DNA from: Lithobates sylvaticus
Lineage: Eukaryota; Chordata; Amphibia; Anura; Ranidae
Assembly (NCBI GenBank): GCA_028564925.1
Contig: CM053031.1
Location: forward strand, 99,126,888 to 99,190,887
Direction of reading: 5' to 3'
Length of the DNA stretch: 64,000 nt
Program-made: the position numbers and the translations under genes
Notes under the pieces: generated by a model
The model's database searches: none
What the model saw: only the letters and a program-made list of their open reading frames with translations
What the model was told of the DNA's origin: nothing
Part shown: piece after piece, positions 44,030-55,840 of the stretch
Layout: every line of letters starts with the position of its first letter
How positions within the stretch are numbered: position 1 is the stretch's first letter

Positions 44030-44996
44030 ATGTCGCACCACTTTCTTAAATTAAATCTCTCTAAAACTGAGCTATTAATATTCCCCCCCCCCGTGCCCCC
44101 CTCCATGACTTTTCCATCAAAATCAACAATGCAACCATCAGTCCCTCCCCTCACGCCAGGGTACTCGGTGTAATCCTAGACTCGGACTTGTCATTTCAGC
44201 CTCAAGTCCAATCGCTGTCAAAAGTTTGTAGACTTCACCTCCGTAACATCTCTAAAATTCGCCCCTTTTTAACAAATGACACCACCAAGCTCCTCATTCA
44301 CTCCCTTGTTATCTCTCGCCTTGACTATTGCAACTCCCTCCTCATTGGCCTGCCTCTCCATAGGCTCTACCCTCTTCAGTCTATCATGAATGCTGCTGCA
44401 AGACTTATCCACCTTACCAACCGTTCAGTGTCTGCCAACCCTCTCCTCCAATCCCTACACTGGCTCCCAATCGCCCAGCGAATTAAATTCAAAATACTAA
44501 CCACAACTTACAAAGCCATCCACAGCTCTGCCCGAGCTACATCACCAATCTTGTCTCCAAACATATCCCAAACCGTCCTCTCCGCTCTTCTCAAGATCTC
44601 CTCCTGTCAAGCTCTCTCGTCTCCTCCTCCCATGCTCGTCTCCAGGATTTCTCCAGAGCCTCTCCCATTCTCTGGAACTCGCTACCTCAACCTATCCGGC
44701 TATCCCCCACTCTAGCTACCTTCAGGCGATCCCTGAAAACTCATCTCTTCAGGGAAGCCTATCATGTCTCCAACTAATCTTTTACCACTTCCATCAGCTC
44801 ATTCCCCACAGTTACAACCTTTTGTATCACCTCCCCCACCCTATTAGATTGTAAGCTCTTCTGAGCAGGGCCCCTTAATCCTCTTGTATTGTATTGTATT
44901 ATAACTGTATTGTCTCCCTTTTTAATATTGTAAAGCGCTGCGTAAACTGTTGGCGCTATATAAATCCTGTAATAAATAAATAAATAAATAAATGTA
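44030..44996 (+). mobile_element. L2/CR1-group LINE, 5'-truncated 3' end
   Basis: The coding part is the end of the reverse transcriptase. The 3' end carries GTAAAGCGCTGCG...GGCGCTATATAAATCC and a (TAAA)n tail (about 44975-44996), diagnostic of amphibian L2-like LINEs. About 960 bp remain of an element normally of several kilobases. Confidence 0.85.
44188..44715 (+). pseudogene. L2-like LINE ORF2, reverse transcriptase C terminus
   Basis: The frame (175 codons) encodes LSFQPQVQSLSKVCRLHL, RLDYCNSLLIGLP, QSIMNAAARLI and LHWLPIAQRIKFKIL, which are hallmark blocks after the RT catalytic core in CR1/L2/Rex elements. The preceding KTELLIFPPP and VLGVILDSD blocks are in other frames (a break near 44150). 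The final NSLPQPIRL...FRRSLKTHLFREAY is shifted again near 44635. At least two frameshifts are present and the RT core is lost, so it is non-functional. Confidence 0.82.
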
Positions 44997-46156
44997 ACTC
45001 TAAGGAGCAGGCTTTAAGGCCTGGGGGTTCAGAGACCCCAGCGCTGGATAGCAGGAACAAAACCTGAAGGCCTGAGGGTTCAGAGACCTCAGTGCTGAAT
45101 AGTTCAACACCAAGTCACCAAGAAACCCCGGGAGAAGTGGACCGAGCGTCCCGGCTGGGATGTTTCTGACCATGAGGAATGGGAAGTAGCTGCAAAAAGG
45201 ACACGGTAGACTGGGATTGGCTTTCTATGGCAATCATGGACTGTCGGTGGGAGAGTGCAACCCAGTGGTGTCCTATCATCCAGGACTTTCCTGAACTGAT
45301 GTAGGAGGATCGCCGGAGCCAATATAGGCAGGTCCACATACCACAATGTCTTTCAGAGGGGCATTGGTCAGTTCGTTAAGGGAAAGGACTTTAAATTTAT
45401 ACTCAGGAACCAAAAAGAGAGAGAGGCGGCTCATATTCCCATGACTAAGCTTGCAACATAAAGTAACCAAGACAATAATGTTTTTTTTTTCAACATTATT
45501 GACTGTCTGCTGATGTGATTCGTGCAGGGGTGGAAGAACAGAGGTATGTTAACAGTAAGGTATGAACACACACAGCAGCTCCCAAGGGAGTAGTGCTCTA
45601 CATTTATTTATTAAAGTTAATTGTGACCTCATGGTTTACTGGAAATGGACACTGGACTCAAGGACTGAACTGTCCCAGTTTGCCTTGCATTCACAGAAGA
45701 TCACTTATACCCAGATGGGAGACTTGACTACTGTAAAGATGAATTTAAGGAATGTGGCATAAGAAAATGGATGAAATACATCATTACCTTCATCACCATT
45801 ACTCACATAAGGGACTCTGTCCAGGCCTCCAATGCCTTATGCACCCTGCTGCAGGACCCACAGAAGAAGGTCAGGGGAGACAGGGCGCTACAGCGATTCC
45901 TCCCATATTTTGTATGTAGAGTAAAAACCCCTGACATGTCATTGTCAAAACAGAAACTGAGAGGAAATCCCTCCAAGTGAGGAAATATCTGGTTGTCACC
46001 AGGGTCACCTGAACTAGTGTCCCTATTGAAACATGTCCCTGTAATTCTTGTTCTGGTGGCAACCAAAAATTGTGAATTTTCTTTCACTCTTAGTGATTAC
46101 GATAAACATTACAAATCAAGAGGGTGAATCTCCCTAATGGGGGGCATGGACAGTAA
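44997..46156. other. Unassigned sequence with a short tandem duplication
   Basis: The sentence AAGGCCTGGGGGTTCAGAG...GCTGGATAG (about 45016-45055) recurs diverged at about 45066-45103. Otherwise no gene or element is recognised. Confidence 0.4.
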
Positions 46157-46172
46157 ATAAAACATGGCAGGT

Positions 46173-46595
46173 AGACAAACAAACAAGAAGGCGCAGACAC
46201 CTTGTGCATTACCGATAGACATTTATTTAATTAAAATAGATTTAAAAAATGGATACTCGTAAAATGTCAATTAAAAATTACCGTTAGACACACGTATGCC
46301 ATGAACATCAAGGGGTGTGTAGCTGACGTGTTTCAGGGGCATACCCCCTTCCTCAGAGCCAGGCTGTTCTGGACACCTCAAGAGTGTCCATTTTTCATCC
46401 ATTTTAATTGAATTAATGCCTATCGGTAATGCACTAGGTGTCTGCGTCTTCTTGTTTGTTTGTCTTCTTAGTGTCATTTCAGATTACCCCGTCTGAGGAG
46501 GGCCACATCCACCTAGGTTTTTGGAATTGCTGTTGCCTTTCTGTGTTCCACCACATAGGGCCCCGAGTCCTGGAAGTGTTGGCTAACTTTTGTGT
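46173..46595. mobile_element. Penelope-like foldback element with hammerhead, complete (423 bp)
   Basis: A perfect 16-bp duplication ATAAAACATGGCAGGT occurs at 46157-46172 and 46596-46611. The left arm (GACAAACAAACAAGAAGGCG...CCGATAGACATT, 46173-46260) and right arm (AATGCCTATCGGTAATGC...GTTTGTTTGTC, about 46383-46483) are inverted. A tail of about 112 bp follows the right arm only. A hammerhead-like core sits between the arms at 46321-46360. No coding capacity. Confidence 0.65.
46321..46360 (-). ncRNA. Hammerhead ribozyme-like core, canonical
   Basis: On the minus strand: GGCT (46360-46357), CTGAGGA (46356-46350), helix II AGGGG/CCCCT (46349-46345 and 46339-46335), GAAA (46334-46331), minimal helix III C-AC-G (46330-46327), U and C17 (46326-46325), then AGCT (46324-46321), which pairs with GGCT through one G-U. 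Every invariant core base is present and helix II starts directly after CTGAGGA. This is the best of the three candidates in the window. Confidence 0.6.
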
Positions 46596-46611
46596 ATAAA
46601 ACATGGCAGGT

Positions 46612-47825
46612 GTACTAATCCCTCTCCACTGTATCCAAAATCCAGGAAAGCGGTTAAACTTTCCAGTCTAACAAGTTAAACAACTGCACTTCCATCCTCC
46701 TTGAGGCTCTATCACTCTATCACTTTACTCTAAGGCAGTGCTAAGCACAATTCCCTAGTGTTCGGTGCCCAAGAAATGTACCGTAGAGCCGAACTGTGAG
46801 TTGCATTAACCAATCATCGGTTGTAACTTACAATAAACAGTGGAAACAAATGTAGCCACCACATTTAAGGATTGATAAGCTGCAATGTACTATGTTTTTG
46901 ATTTTGTGTTTAATAACGTTTTCATTTTAGTTATGAATATCACAGACAGCTGAAATGTGGCAACATTTTTATGAACTGTCTAAAAATATATGGGCAGTTG
47001 GCATCCCTAATCCTGTCACAGACACATGATTGAAGTATCTTACCCCACATGCTATTTTACACCTTCATTGCTGCAGTCTCTGGCTGCAATAGCAAATAGA
47101 GACTGTCAAACACCTAAACCATTTTGGAAGACATTACATCAACATACCGGAATACCATTGTATTAAAGAAAGCAGGGAAGAGTAAGTGACAAGTTACCAC
47201 AACCAGATATATTACTACAAAGCTGTATTTGAAATCAGAGTCTCTTATCTAGAGATCCAGGCACAAGCCATGAAAATGTAGGACTGCCCATGGAAATCAG
47301 TTGGCATTGATGCTTTAAACTTTGCTTATAAAATTGCAAAGAAAGCAGAGCTGTGAGTATATACCTGTTTACATGCTTCTGCATGTGTGGATTCTACTTG
47401 CTAATCTATGAGAGTACTAATAATGGGCATACAAAGATATGAACAATTGGAAAGGAGTGAGAGGAGGGTGGTATGAGAAGGTGGAAAATAGAGGGACCAC
47501 AGGAGATAAGGAAACAAAAAGAACAGGGTAAGAAAGGCTAAACCTCCTTGCCTCTCTAAAAAAAATATTGTACTCAAACAGCACAAATTAAAGACTAAAT
47601 TAAAGCCTAAGATTCCTAGCTTCAGACCAAGCTAATCAAATTTCTTAGGACAGTTACATCCCATATATGTGAGCTAATCAAGAGGTAGGACAGCATTAAC
47701 CATGGAACTTCAAGCAGAAACAGTTAGGGGTTCCACCAGTTTCCATTTAGAGAGAATTGTTTTCCTAGTGTAATTCACAGTGTATAATAGAAACAGTTTC
47801 TTATGGGAGGTTGTCAGCTTATCCT
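46612..47825. other. Unassigned sequence
   Basis: AT-rich, no supported gene. Confidence 0.35.
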
Positions 47826-47827
47826 GG

Positions 47828-48030
47828 CACTGGTGGTCACTGACACCAATACTGGGGGCTATTGAAGTCACCGACGCCAATGTTCGACTTTATTATTGTG
47901 TCCACTGATGCCAATGCTCAGGATTATTACTTTGGTCTCTAACCCCAATGTTGGGAGTTATTATTGTGTCCATTGACACCAGTGCTGGAGGCGTTTTTTT
48001 GTAGCCACTAACACCAATGATCGCTCCAAG
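47828..48030. repeat. Degenerate ~50-bp tandem repeat
   Basis: The phrase CACTGACACCAATACTGGGG followed by a TTATTATTGTGTC word recurs about four times with much divergence. Confidence 0.55.
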
Positions 48031-48106
48031 TTTCTTCTCAATGCGCATTGCGGTACATTGCTAATAAAATGAAAAAATCAGCACTACTGCCATTTTTGGG
48101 AGTTAA

Positions 48107-48746
48107 AGGGTAACTCCACTTTTGTGGGGAGAAAAAAACAGCAAAAAAAATCTATATATCTACAGTATATATATATATATATATATAAATAAATATATAG
48201 AGAGCCTATACTATACAGTTGCGACACAAGTCATATTGTAATTGAATGTTATTAAAAATGCCCTTTGCCTTCCCTTTTCGAGCTGCAGCTCTTTCATTTT
48301 CTGTAAAATGCAACGCCACATGGCTGCCTGGTGGTGTTCTGTACACATAATGTGTACAGAACTCGCTCCAGATAGATAATTTCCTGCTTGTGTGATTGGC
48401 ACACTGATTTTCACAGAAGTCTGCACTAACATACAAGTCAGATTTGCAACAAAAATGCAATAAAAATGTAATTTTTGGTAAGATACTCCCAATAGAAAAT
48501 CACATCTAAAGGGATGCAGGCCCAGCAATTTTCCTCATTAGAGCTTTGCAGGTGCAGCAGCTGGTTAATAATTATGAAACCACTCCCATTAGACCCAGTT
48601 ATGAGCATGGGCACAAACAAACGCATAGGAATTTATTCATAATAACAAAACGTAAGACTCTGTGACAAAGCTTGGCAAAATCCTTGTAATGTATATAGAT
48701 CTCCCAGAGGGGAATGTTTTTTTCACAACAAAAGTGGAGTTACGCT
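48107..48746. mobile_element. TTAA-type MITE (640 bp)
   Basis: The tips AAGGGTAACTCCACTTTTGT and CAAAAGTGGAGTTACGCTT are inverted. TTAA lies at 48103-48106 and 48747-48750. A (TA)n microsatellite occurs at about 48160-48190. It is piggyBac- or Kolobok-like by target site. Confidence 0.8.
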
Positions 48747-48750
48747 TTAA

Positions 48751-49122
48751 AGTGCATCAAAGCCCATTCAACTTTTTTCATCCATTTTTCTCTTACACTA
48801 CAGTACCTATTTCCCTCAAGAGACCATAGTGAGGCTGCACTGGCCTTTTCAGCATTTTCTATCTGTGATTCCTATAAAGCATCAGCATTGTATTAACAAT
48901 ACAAACAATAGTTATATGTGACAATTCAATATAAGCTTTCTTGAAGAATCACCTTCATACTGTGAGTTTTGCAGCTGACCATCTCTTTCCACAACTTCCT
49001 GGATTCCCTGCATGCTTTGCAGCTTCTCCTCTGCTGTATAGTTTCAATGTCTAACAACTACATATTCCATAGTACTTTGCTAGCTGCAAGTAATGATTCC
49101 TGTACTGATTCTACTTCCTTAT
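48751..49122. other. Unassigned sequence
   Basis: Nothing recognised. Confidence 0.35.
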
Positions 49123-49470
49123 TAGGGATGAGCCCGCGGAGAACTTGAACATCGGGTGTTTGTTTGTTGTAAAACAAACTGAACATATGGGATGTTTGCG
49201 GGAACTTTGAGTACCGTGGAACTCCCCCAAAATGCACTGTGAGATCGCAGTGTATTGCTGTATGATGAGTGGCCAAAGCATGCACCTGACCTGAGTGCTA
49301 TGGCCAATCACAGCACGCTCTGCTGAGAGAGCCATAAGTGGCCGAAGGCCAATCATGTCTCAGGGGGACTAAGTCCACGCCCCACACTATATAAGGCTGC
49401 TTACATAGCGGCCATATATAGTGTGTGGACGGAGATAGATTGAGTTGGATTAGGCATGCAGGTTAGTTAG
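49123..49470 (+). mobile_element. hAT 5' terminal region with promoter
   Basis: It starts TAGGGATGAGCCC and continues with CCAAT boxes (GGCCAATCACAGC near 49301, GGCCAATCATG near 49348) and TATATAAG at 49388-49395. This is the same layout, mirrored, as the promoter end of the complete hAT at 22.0-22.28 kb. Confidence 0.65.
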
Positions 49471-49519
49471 CGGCAGTGTATTTGATATATATATATAATA
49501 AAAAAATATAAAATAAAAA

Positions 49520-50310
49520 AAATGGGGGTCCCCCCTAAATCCATACCAGGCCCTTCAGGTCTGGTTTGGATTTCAAGGGAAACCCCACGCCAAAATGTAA
49601 GAAAAAATGGCGTGGCCCCCACCCCCCCCCCCAAATTCCATACCAGGCCCTTCGGGACCTTTCTCTGAGCATGCAACCTGGCAGGCCGCAGAAAAAGGGC
49701 GTGTGAGTGAGCGTTTTCCTCCTCCTGAACTGTACCAGGCCACATGCCCTCAACATGGGAGGGTGCTTTGGGGTCCCCCCCCAAAGCACCTTATCCCCAT
49801 GTTGATGGGGACAATGGCCTCATTCCCACAACCCTTGCCCGGAGGTTGTGGGGTTCTGCGGGCGGGGGGCTTATTGGAATCTGAAAGCCCCCTTTAATCC
49901 CGGACCCCCCTATGTGAATGGGTATGAGGTACCATTCACCAAAAAAGTGTCAAAAAAGTAAAAACGACAGCAGACAGTTTTTGACAATTACTTTATTAAA
50001 AAAAAAAAAGTGTCCTGCAATGTCCATCCATCTTCAATCACAGCGCCAATGGTCCCAAGAAAAAAAAAGAAAAACTCTGCCTCCATGGGAGGCATCCCTC
50101 TGACTGCAGCCTTTTTGCAGTGACAGCTGTTATATAGCCAAGGGCGGGGCACCCCGGTGATGTAACCAGTGACCTCGCCCGTTCCTTCTGACGTCATGTG
50201 ATGTCAGAGGGGGGCGGGGTCACCCATTTACATCACCGGGTGGCCCCACCCTTGGCTATGTACCCCCTACCCATTTATATAGGAGGGTGGGATCTGGGGG
50301 CCCCTGTAAG
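49520..50310 (+). repeat. hAT-associated GC-rich frog repeat
   Basis: It carries AAATCCATACCAGGCCCTTC, CCCCATGTTGATGGGGACAA, TGCGGGCGGGGGGCTTATTG, a CTTTATTAAAAAAAA block and paired GGGGC-rich hairpin words (GGCGGGGCACCCCGGTGATG with CATCACCGGGTGG...). It is non-coding. Homologues lie at 32.5-34.1 kb and, inverted, at 50.9-51.3 kb. Confidence 0.6.
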
Positions 50311-50659
50311 GATATGTGACTTTACAGCCTTCATGTTGTATGCAGCTTCTATCTTTTTTATGTAATAGTATAGATTTATCCATTAGTAGAATCTTTAAGC
50401 TAAATTTAGAAACTGATGACTGTGTTGTATCATGTTACCTACTAATTAGTTTGTGAAAAGTACCTGGACATTTTGACCTGTCCAGATAGATAGATAGTCC
50501 AGAAATGATCATATGTAATTAATCATTAAGGTCTCAGTGGCATTTGAGATATATCTTTGTGATTGGTTCAGATTATGCTACCTTAAGAACGCCTTAAGAA
50601 CTCTGCCCTGTAATGATACTATATATACTATGGAAATCCAAATACACTTTGAGCTAGAG

Positions 50660-50807
50660 CAGGGTTCTCCAAACTACGGCCCTCCAGCTGTTGCGGAACT
50701 ACACGTCCCATGAGGCATTGTAAAACTCTTACATTCACAGACATGACTAGGCATGATGGCAATTGTAGTTCTTGAACAACTGGAGGGCCGTAGTTTGGAG
50801 ACCCCTG
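50660..50807. mobile_element. hAT MITE, complete (148 bp)
   Basis: The tips CAGGGTTCTCCAAACTACGG and CCGTAGTTTGGAGACCCCTG are inverted, and the perfect 8-bp duplication AGCTAGAG lies at 50652-50659 and 50808-50815. The internal GGAACTACACGTCCCATGAG is the familiar vertebrate Charlie-like short-element text. Confidence 0.92.
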
Positions 50808-50934
50808 AGCTAGAGCATCATTTTGTCTTGTATGATGTTTTACTCCCGTGTGCATGAAAAAGGTTTGACAGCAGTGGTGATTATCGTCAATTCTTCCAAA
50901 ACAACAGGAATTAAGAAGTCCACACAAGTACTCT

Positions 50935-51340
50935 AAGCATCAGGGTCAAACTGTACCCTAACAGCCCCCTTGTTAAAGAGAGCTTCCAGATTCAGATAAG
51001 CCCCCCCGCCCGCAGACCCCCACAACCAACGGAGCAAGGGTTGTGGGGATGAGGCCCTTGTCCCCATCAACATGGGGACAAGGTGCTTTGGGGGGACCCC
51101 AAAGCACCCTCCCCATGTTGATGGCATGGGGCCTGGTACAGTTCAGGAGGGGGTGCTCTCTTGTTCCCCGCTTTTTCTGCCAGGTTGCATGCTCAGATAA
51201 GGGCCTGGTATAGATTCTGGGGAGGACCCCCACTGCATTTTTTTTTAAATGTTGGCGTGGAGTTCCACTTAATGTCAGACCCGAAGGGCCTTATAATGGA
51301 CTGGGGGGGGGACCCACATAGTTTTTTTCAATGATTTTTT
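50935..51340 (-). repeat. hAT-associated GC-rich repeat, inverted copy
   Basis: CCCCGCCCGCAGACCCCCAC, CCCCATCAACATGGGGACAA and CTGTACCAGGCCCC (reverse) match 49.65-49.90 kb in the opposite orientation. Confidence 0.65.
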
Positions 51341-51449
51341 ATGTATATTGCCGGGATCCGGCAATAAATTACAGCAATTTTAAATTACATTTTTTCCTTT
51401 AGAAATTTTATTTTGCTGCGGTACTGTTATAAACATGGGAAAGATGCAC

Positions 51450-51671
51450 TATTTTACAGGAAGGCTAAGGGGACCCCCCAGGCACGATATTTAAAGGAAT
51501 ATGTCAGTTTTATTGTTTCACTTTAAGCATTATTAAAATCACTGCTCCTGAAAAAACAGCCATTTTAAAAACATTTTTTTTGCATTGATACATGTCCCCT
51601 GGGGCAGGACCCAGGTCTCCAAACACTTTTTATGGAAATAACTTGCATATAAGTCTTTAAAATAAACACTG
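51450..51671 (-). mobile_element. hAT left-end fragment
   Basis: In reverse: TTTGGAGACCTGGGTCCTGC, CCCAGGGGACATGTATCAAT, GCAAAAAAAATG and TCAGGAGCAGTGATTTTAAT, in the order of the complete element at 8190-8300. Its tip is cut off at 51671 by the adjoining foldback. Confidence 0.75.
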
Positions 51672-52776
51672 CCAGTGTTCTATCAGAAATACACTACCCA
51701 TCAGAAAATGCAACCTTAGAGACATTCCGTTGTGGCCATCTTGGTACACCCGCACTCGTCCGCAGTAAGCCTACAGTCTGAAGTCTAGAATTTGAAAGAC
51801 AAAGCAACAGGGTGGGACTTTAATATGAGGCGCAAGGTGTGTAGAGCCAAGTGCATCCATCCCCAATGATTGGAGCAGAAAAGGCAGAACAGGTGGAACT
51901 TTATATGAGGCATGCACCCAGGAGATAACACGGTAATAGTGAATATGGCAGGTACCCAAAATAATATATTAAAAACAAAAACGTTTGATGATGATGAAAC
52001 GTAAATGATTTTATTGTATATATAAAAGGTAACAAACGTAGAAATAGTATCAAAATTCATAATTGTATAGATATTATAATAAAAACACAATTAATGACAT
52101 GATTAGTTCATACTGTAAATGCTGTAAAAAACTAATTAATTTAAGGTAGATCTCTTATAATAGATAATTGTATACTAAGTTAATTCATATTCATAAAAGT
52201 CCAATTGATATATAAGGTAACATAGTGATGCAATTGTAAATATAAAGGGGCAACTATTTGGCTCACAGTTCCATAGTAAAGCAACATAATTGGTTTATAC
52301 TGTAAACATTTGTAGATAACCAAATTCACTAAAGCATGTCTCCATAGTAAGTAGTTATAATCATAATTGGTATACAATTGGCATTTTACACTTATTTTTT
52401 ACCACTAAACTGAGCTTATATAATGAAGTACAGCATTTAATAATCCATCAAACTGTTATGATGTTGAATTTTAAAAGCAGTGGTGTTCTGTCAGAGTTGC
52501 AAACCTGTGAGATCAGCAGGCTTGCCGCTGCTTTGAAAATTCAACATCAAAACAGTCACACGGACTTCCAAATACTGTATTTGACTATATAAGCTCAGTT
52601 TACTGGTAAAACGAAGTGTGAAATGCAAGACTTCAGTGGGTGTAAAAAGATGTCCACTTACCACCTTCTGACTGTAGGCTTACTGTGGACGAGTGCGGGT
52701 GTACCAAGATGGCTGCGCCGGAACGTAATTTCTGTTACATATTCTGATGGGTAGCGGTTTTCTAACAGGACACAGG
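51672..52776. mobile_element. Foldback element with double inverted repeats (1.1 kb)
   Basis: The outer arms 51672-51790 and 52662-52776 pair; the stretch CCATCTTGGTACACCCGCAC is identical in both. A second inner pair lies at 52381-52475 and 52532-52625 (CTGAGCTTATATA and its inverse; GATGTTGAATTTT and its inverse). The middle is AT-rich and contains a diverged tandem of about 190 bp (around 52095 and 52285, word TACTGTAAA). No coding frame. The superfamily is undetermined and no clean target duplication was found. Confidence 0.7.
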
Positions 52777-52791
52777 CTCTGTGAAATGTGT

Positions 52792-52811
52792 GACACACAC
52801 ACACACACACT
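52792..52811. repeat. (AC)n microsatellite
   Basis: Ten AC dinucleotides in a row. Confidence 0.9.
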
Positions 52812-54618
52812 GCTAACAGGCAAAGTAAATATGAGTCACAGAATTTAAGGAACTACATTTGTGAGGATCTTTATAATGTAATGTAAGTTTCCAAACTTCA
52901 AGGTTGTTCAAACTAATAGGATTAGGCTACAAATAATTAAAATGCAATGTGCAAATGAATATGTGTCCACGGATACATTTTAATTTACTCTAGCAAAGAG
53001 AGCAATAAAGTAGGGGTAATGTATCACAAGTGCATTTTTTTAATTACCCTTCCCCTTGTGCGGCCACTTCTGATTTTGTCCAGAGCATCACTTCTTGTGG
53101 CAAGCCTGTTTTCCCATTCCTGCAAACATCTTGCCGGTCTGTGCTCACCCTGTAACTATGAAGGAAGCTAAGAGTATTTCCCACAGGATTATCTATGCCA
53201 CTGAATATCATGTCCACAGAACAATTGTCTTTTTAAAATTCCCTGGTCTTCTGCAGTGACTAAAATATCTGTTATTTTCCCTTCCTCAATCTTCTATCCT
53301 CCACTTTTTCCATTTAAGACCTGCAGAGCTCTCCCTCTCCACCATCAGTTTGTCTCCTAAAGATTCTGCTCAGCTCAGAAAAACAAAGTAATTAGCCTTG
53401 GTTTCCACATTAAAAAAGCATAAAATGAAATCTTCCGAATTGCAATGGAAAGAAACCCAACAATTATTCAAACATTCATTAATGAAATTACAGCAATTAA
53501 ATGCAAATGCCTCAATTTTTCTTCATTATTGTGACCAAGCAGCAGTTTCTTGCAGAAGTGACATCATAACGCTGTCCCTACAAGTCATGCTCAGCTACAC
53601 CTCGTCGGTGCAGGATACAGGCTTAACCCTTGTCATGTTAACAGACACATGAGAAATTATGCTTTGAACACCAGGTAATGGGAATGATAAAGTAGGACGC
53701 ATACAGATATCTTAACTAAGAACCTTATATAGGCTTTCAAATGGTTGCTTTTCTTATCTCCCAAATGCAAAATGCAGCATTGAAAAATCTATTGTGCTAT
53801 GGTCTGATGTGCCAAGAAGAATGTAGACATTTTCACAAATAGTATTTTGATATTTAGATGTGCAATATAGATTTTAGTCTAGGAAATGCTGGCTCTGAGG
53901 TAGGAAAGGTCTAAGATGCAGTAATTGGTAGCAGTGTGAAATACAATATAAGGACAGAGCTATTTTTTTAAATACGGAACTTTAGTTTGCCTATCAGTAT
54001 TGCTCTGAGACTTTATTCAGCCATGGAAAAAGAAACCTAGGTAAGGTTCCACCTGTTTATTAAAGAATAGATTTATAAAATATGTTTTTATTTTGACTTG
54101 TATAGTCTTTGACTGTGTGTTACTCTTTCATTAGTTCTATCACACAAAAACTTGCTGAATCTTTTCAGAATCTGATAAATCTGTGTTCCCAGGATGAGGA
54201 ACTACATACCAGTATGTTCATTGGCTTGAACTTCAAGTATTTTTCAGAAGGAGGATACTCATGTGCTTAATATCATACAGTATCATCTGGACCCTCATCA
54301 TATGGCAAAGACTGGCTCTTGACATATTATTATTTGTGCTTTCTATGAATTTCAGGTAAAATCAACATTTAAAAAAAGGAGAAAAAGGGTATGTGTTTTC
54401 CCTGAAAACTCCAATCAGGTCCTTATCTAGGCATGCAGCCCGAAAAATAGCCAGGAAAGGGAGACCAGTGAGCACATGTCCCCCTTCTTGCTTAACCAGA
54501 CCAAGCCAAAATCCTTTTACCACAGCTCTAGAAATCCAGGGTGACACCATTGGCCAAACATGGTCCATCCATTTCATTTTCTTGAATGGCTGTAAAAGTA
54601 ATGCTCAAATAAAATCTG
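52812..54618. other. Unassigned sequence
   Basis: 1.8 kb with only short frames (the longest about 106 codons at 54393, with no recognisable domain). No element tips recognised. Confidence 0.35.
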
Positions 54619-54911
54619 TTAAAGCGGAACTAAATACTAATACTAAATGTTACGGCGGATACCAGCATCTTCTTCTGTGTGCCAGTCTTCATCCATTGGC
54701 AGGAATGGGATGAAGTCACTCCTGGAAATGCGCAGGAGGCCGTCATTCCATCACACGCAGATCGGCCTGGTGCTTTAAACCTAACCACGTATGTACTGCT
54801 TAGTTTACAGCACGAGAAGACAGTAAGGAGGCAGGTAGGGGCATTTTATTGCAGAAGAGACATGTATTGTCTCTTCCTGCCTGCTTGCTGTTTGTTTCAG
54901 TTCCGCTTTAA
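54619..54911. mobile_element. TTAA-type MITE (about 290 bp)
   Basis: The tips AAGCGGAACTAAA and CAGTTCCGCTT are inverted, with TTAA at 54619-54622 and 54908-54911. Confidence 0.8.
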
Positions 54912-55464
54912 GTATATCAACATCCACATCATCAGTTTAAGAGAATATGTAGTACGTTTTTGAAAAAAAAATTCAGACTAAAAATAAAAGAAAATATTTT
55001 TTTACAATTTTAATTAGGTAAATATGGCATATTGCCTATAAACATTTCACATTTCTAGGTAGCGCTTAACTGCTTCACTGAAGGAAAAAAGTCTGTTCCA
55101 GTGTTACAGAGCTCACTCTCCCCACCCCTACTCTTCCTGCTCTTTATGCCTTTTTCCGATTCTCTTTAGGAAAAACATATATCCACAACAAAAATATATA
55201 GAAGTATACTGTATATGTGGTCAGTCTTCTTCGGCAGGGAACAAACTTTCTGTATTTTGTATAGCATTGCCCCAGATTTACTTATTTGGAGTTGTAGAAG
55301 ACCTTAGAGGCAAGGTTTTTCTTTTTCCAGAAATACTCGATCTTGAACATTCTGGTCTTTTGTGCTCATTCTTCTTACCTATTCCTAATTTGAAAGCATC
55401 ACAAGTCATGGCATGGCAAGGTGATGGAAGCCTGCACAAAATAATTGACAGTATAAATATTGAT
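54912..55464. other. Unassigned sequence
   Basis: No gene recognised. Confidence 0.35.
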
Positions 55465-55840
55465 GTAATTTATTTTTTTTCTTTCTTTTTCTTTCTTTCT
55501 ATTATAACACAAACAAAGAAAAACATACAGCACAAAAATAAACCAGCAGTAATCATTACATAAATTGCATGAATAAAACAGCAAATGACATGGATTCCAT
55601 ACACATATGATTCAGTGTTACTAACCGTGCCCACGACTCTCAATGTTCAGTAAGGATCGGATACGAGCTACCGTTTGCCCCAGGCTTCTCCTGCATATAC
55701 CACCACTCATGAGGTCTGCCTCTTTCACCCGAAGAATCACATCATTCACCCCAACTCCCCTATTTATTTCAATGTCATCTGAACAAATTAAAGCAACAGC
55801 CTATCTTTTACAAGGTCTATAGGTGAGATGCCAGGGGTAT

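Noticed and set aside
43714-44154. 146-codon minus-strand frame
   Set aside because: It overlaps the antisense of the L2-like LINE and has no recognisable similarity.
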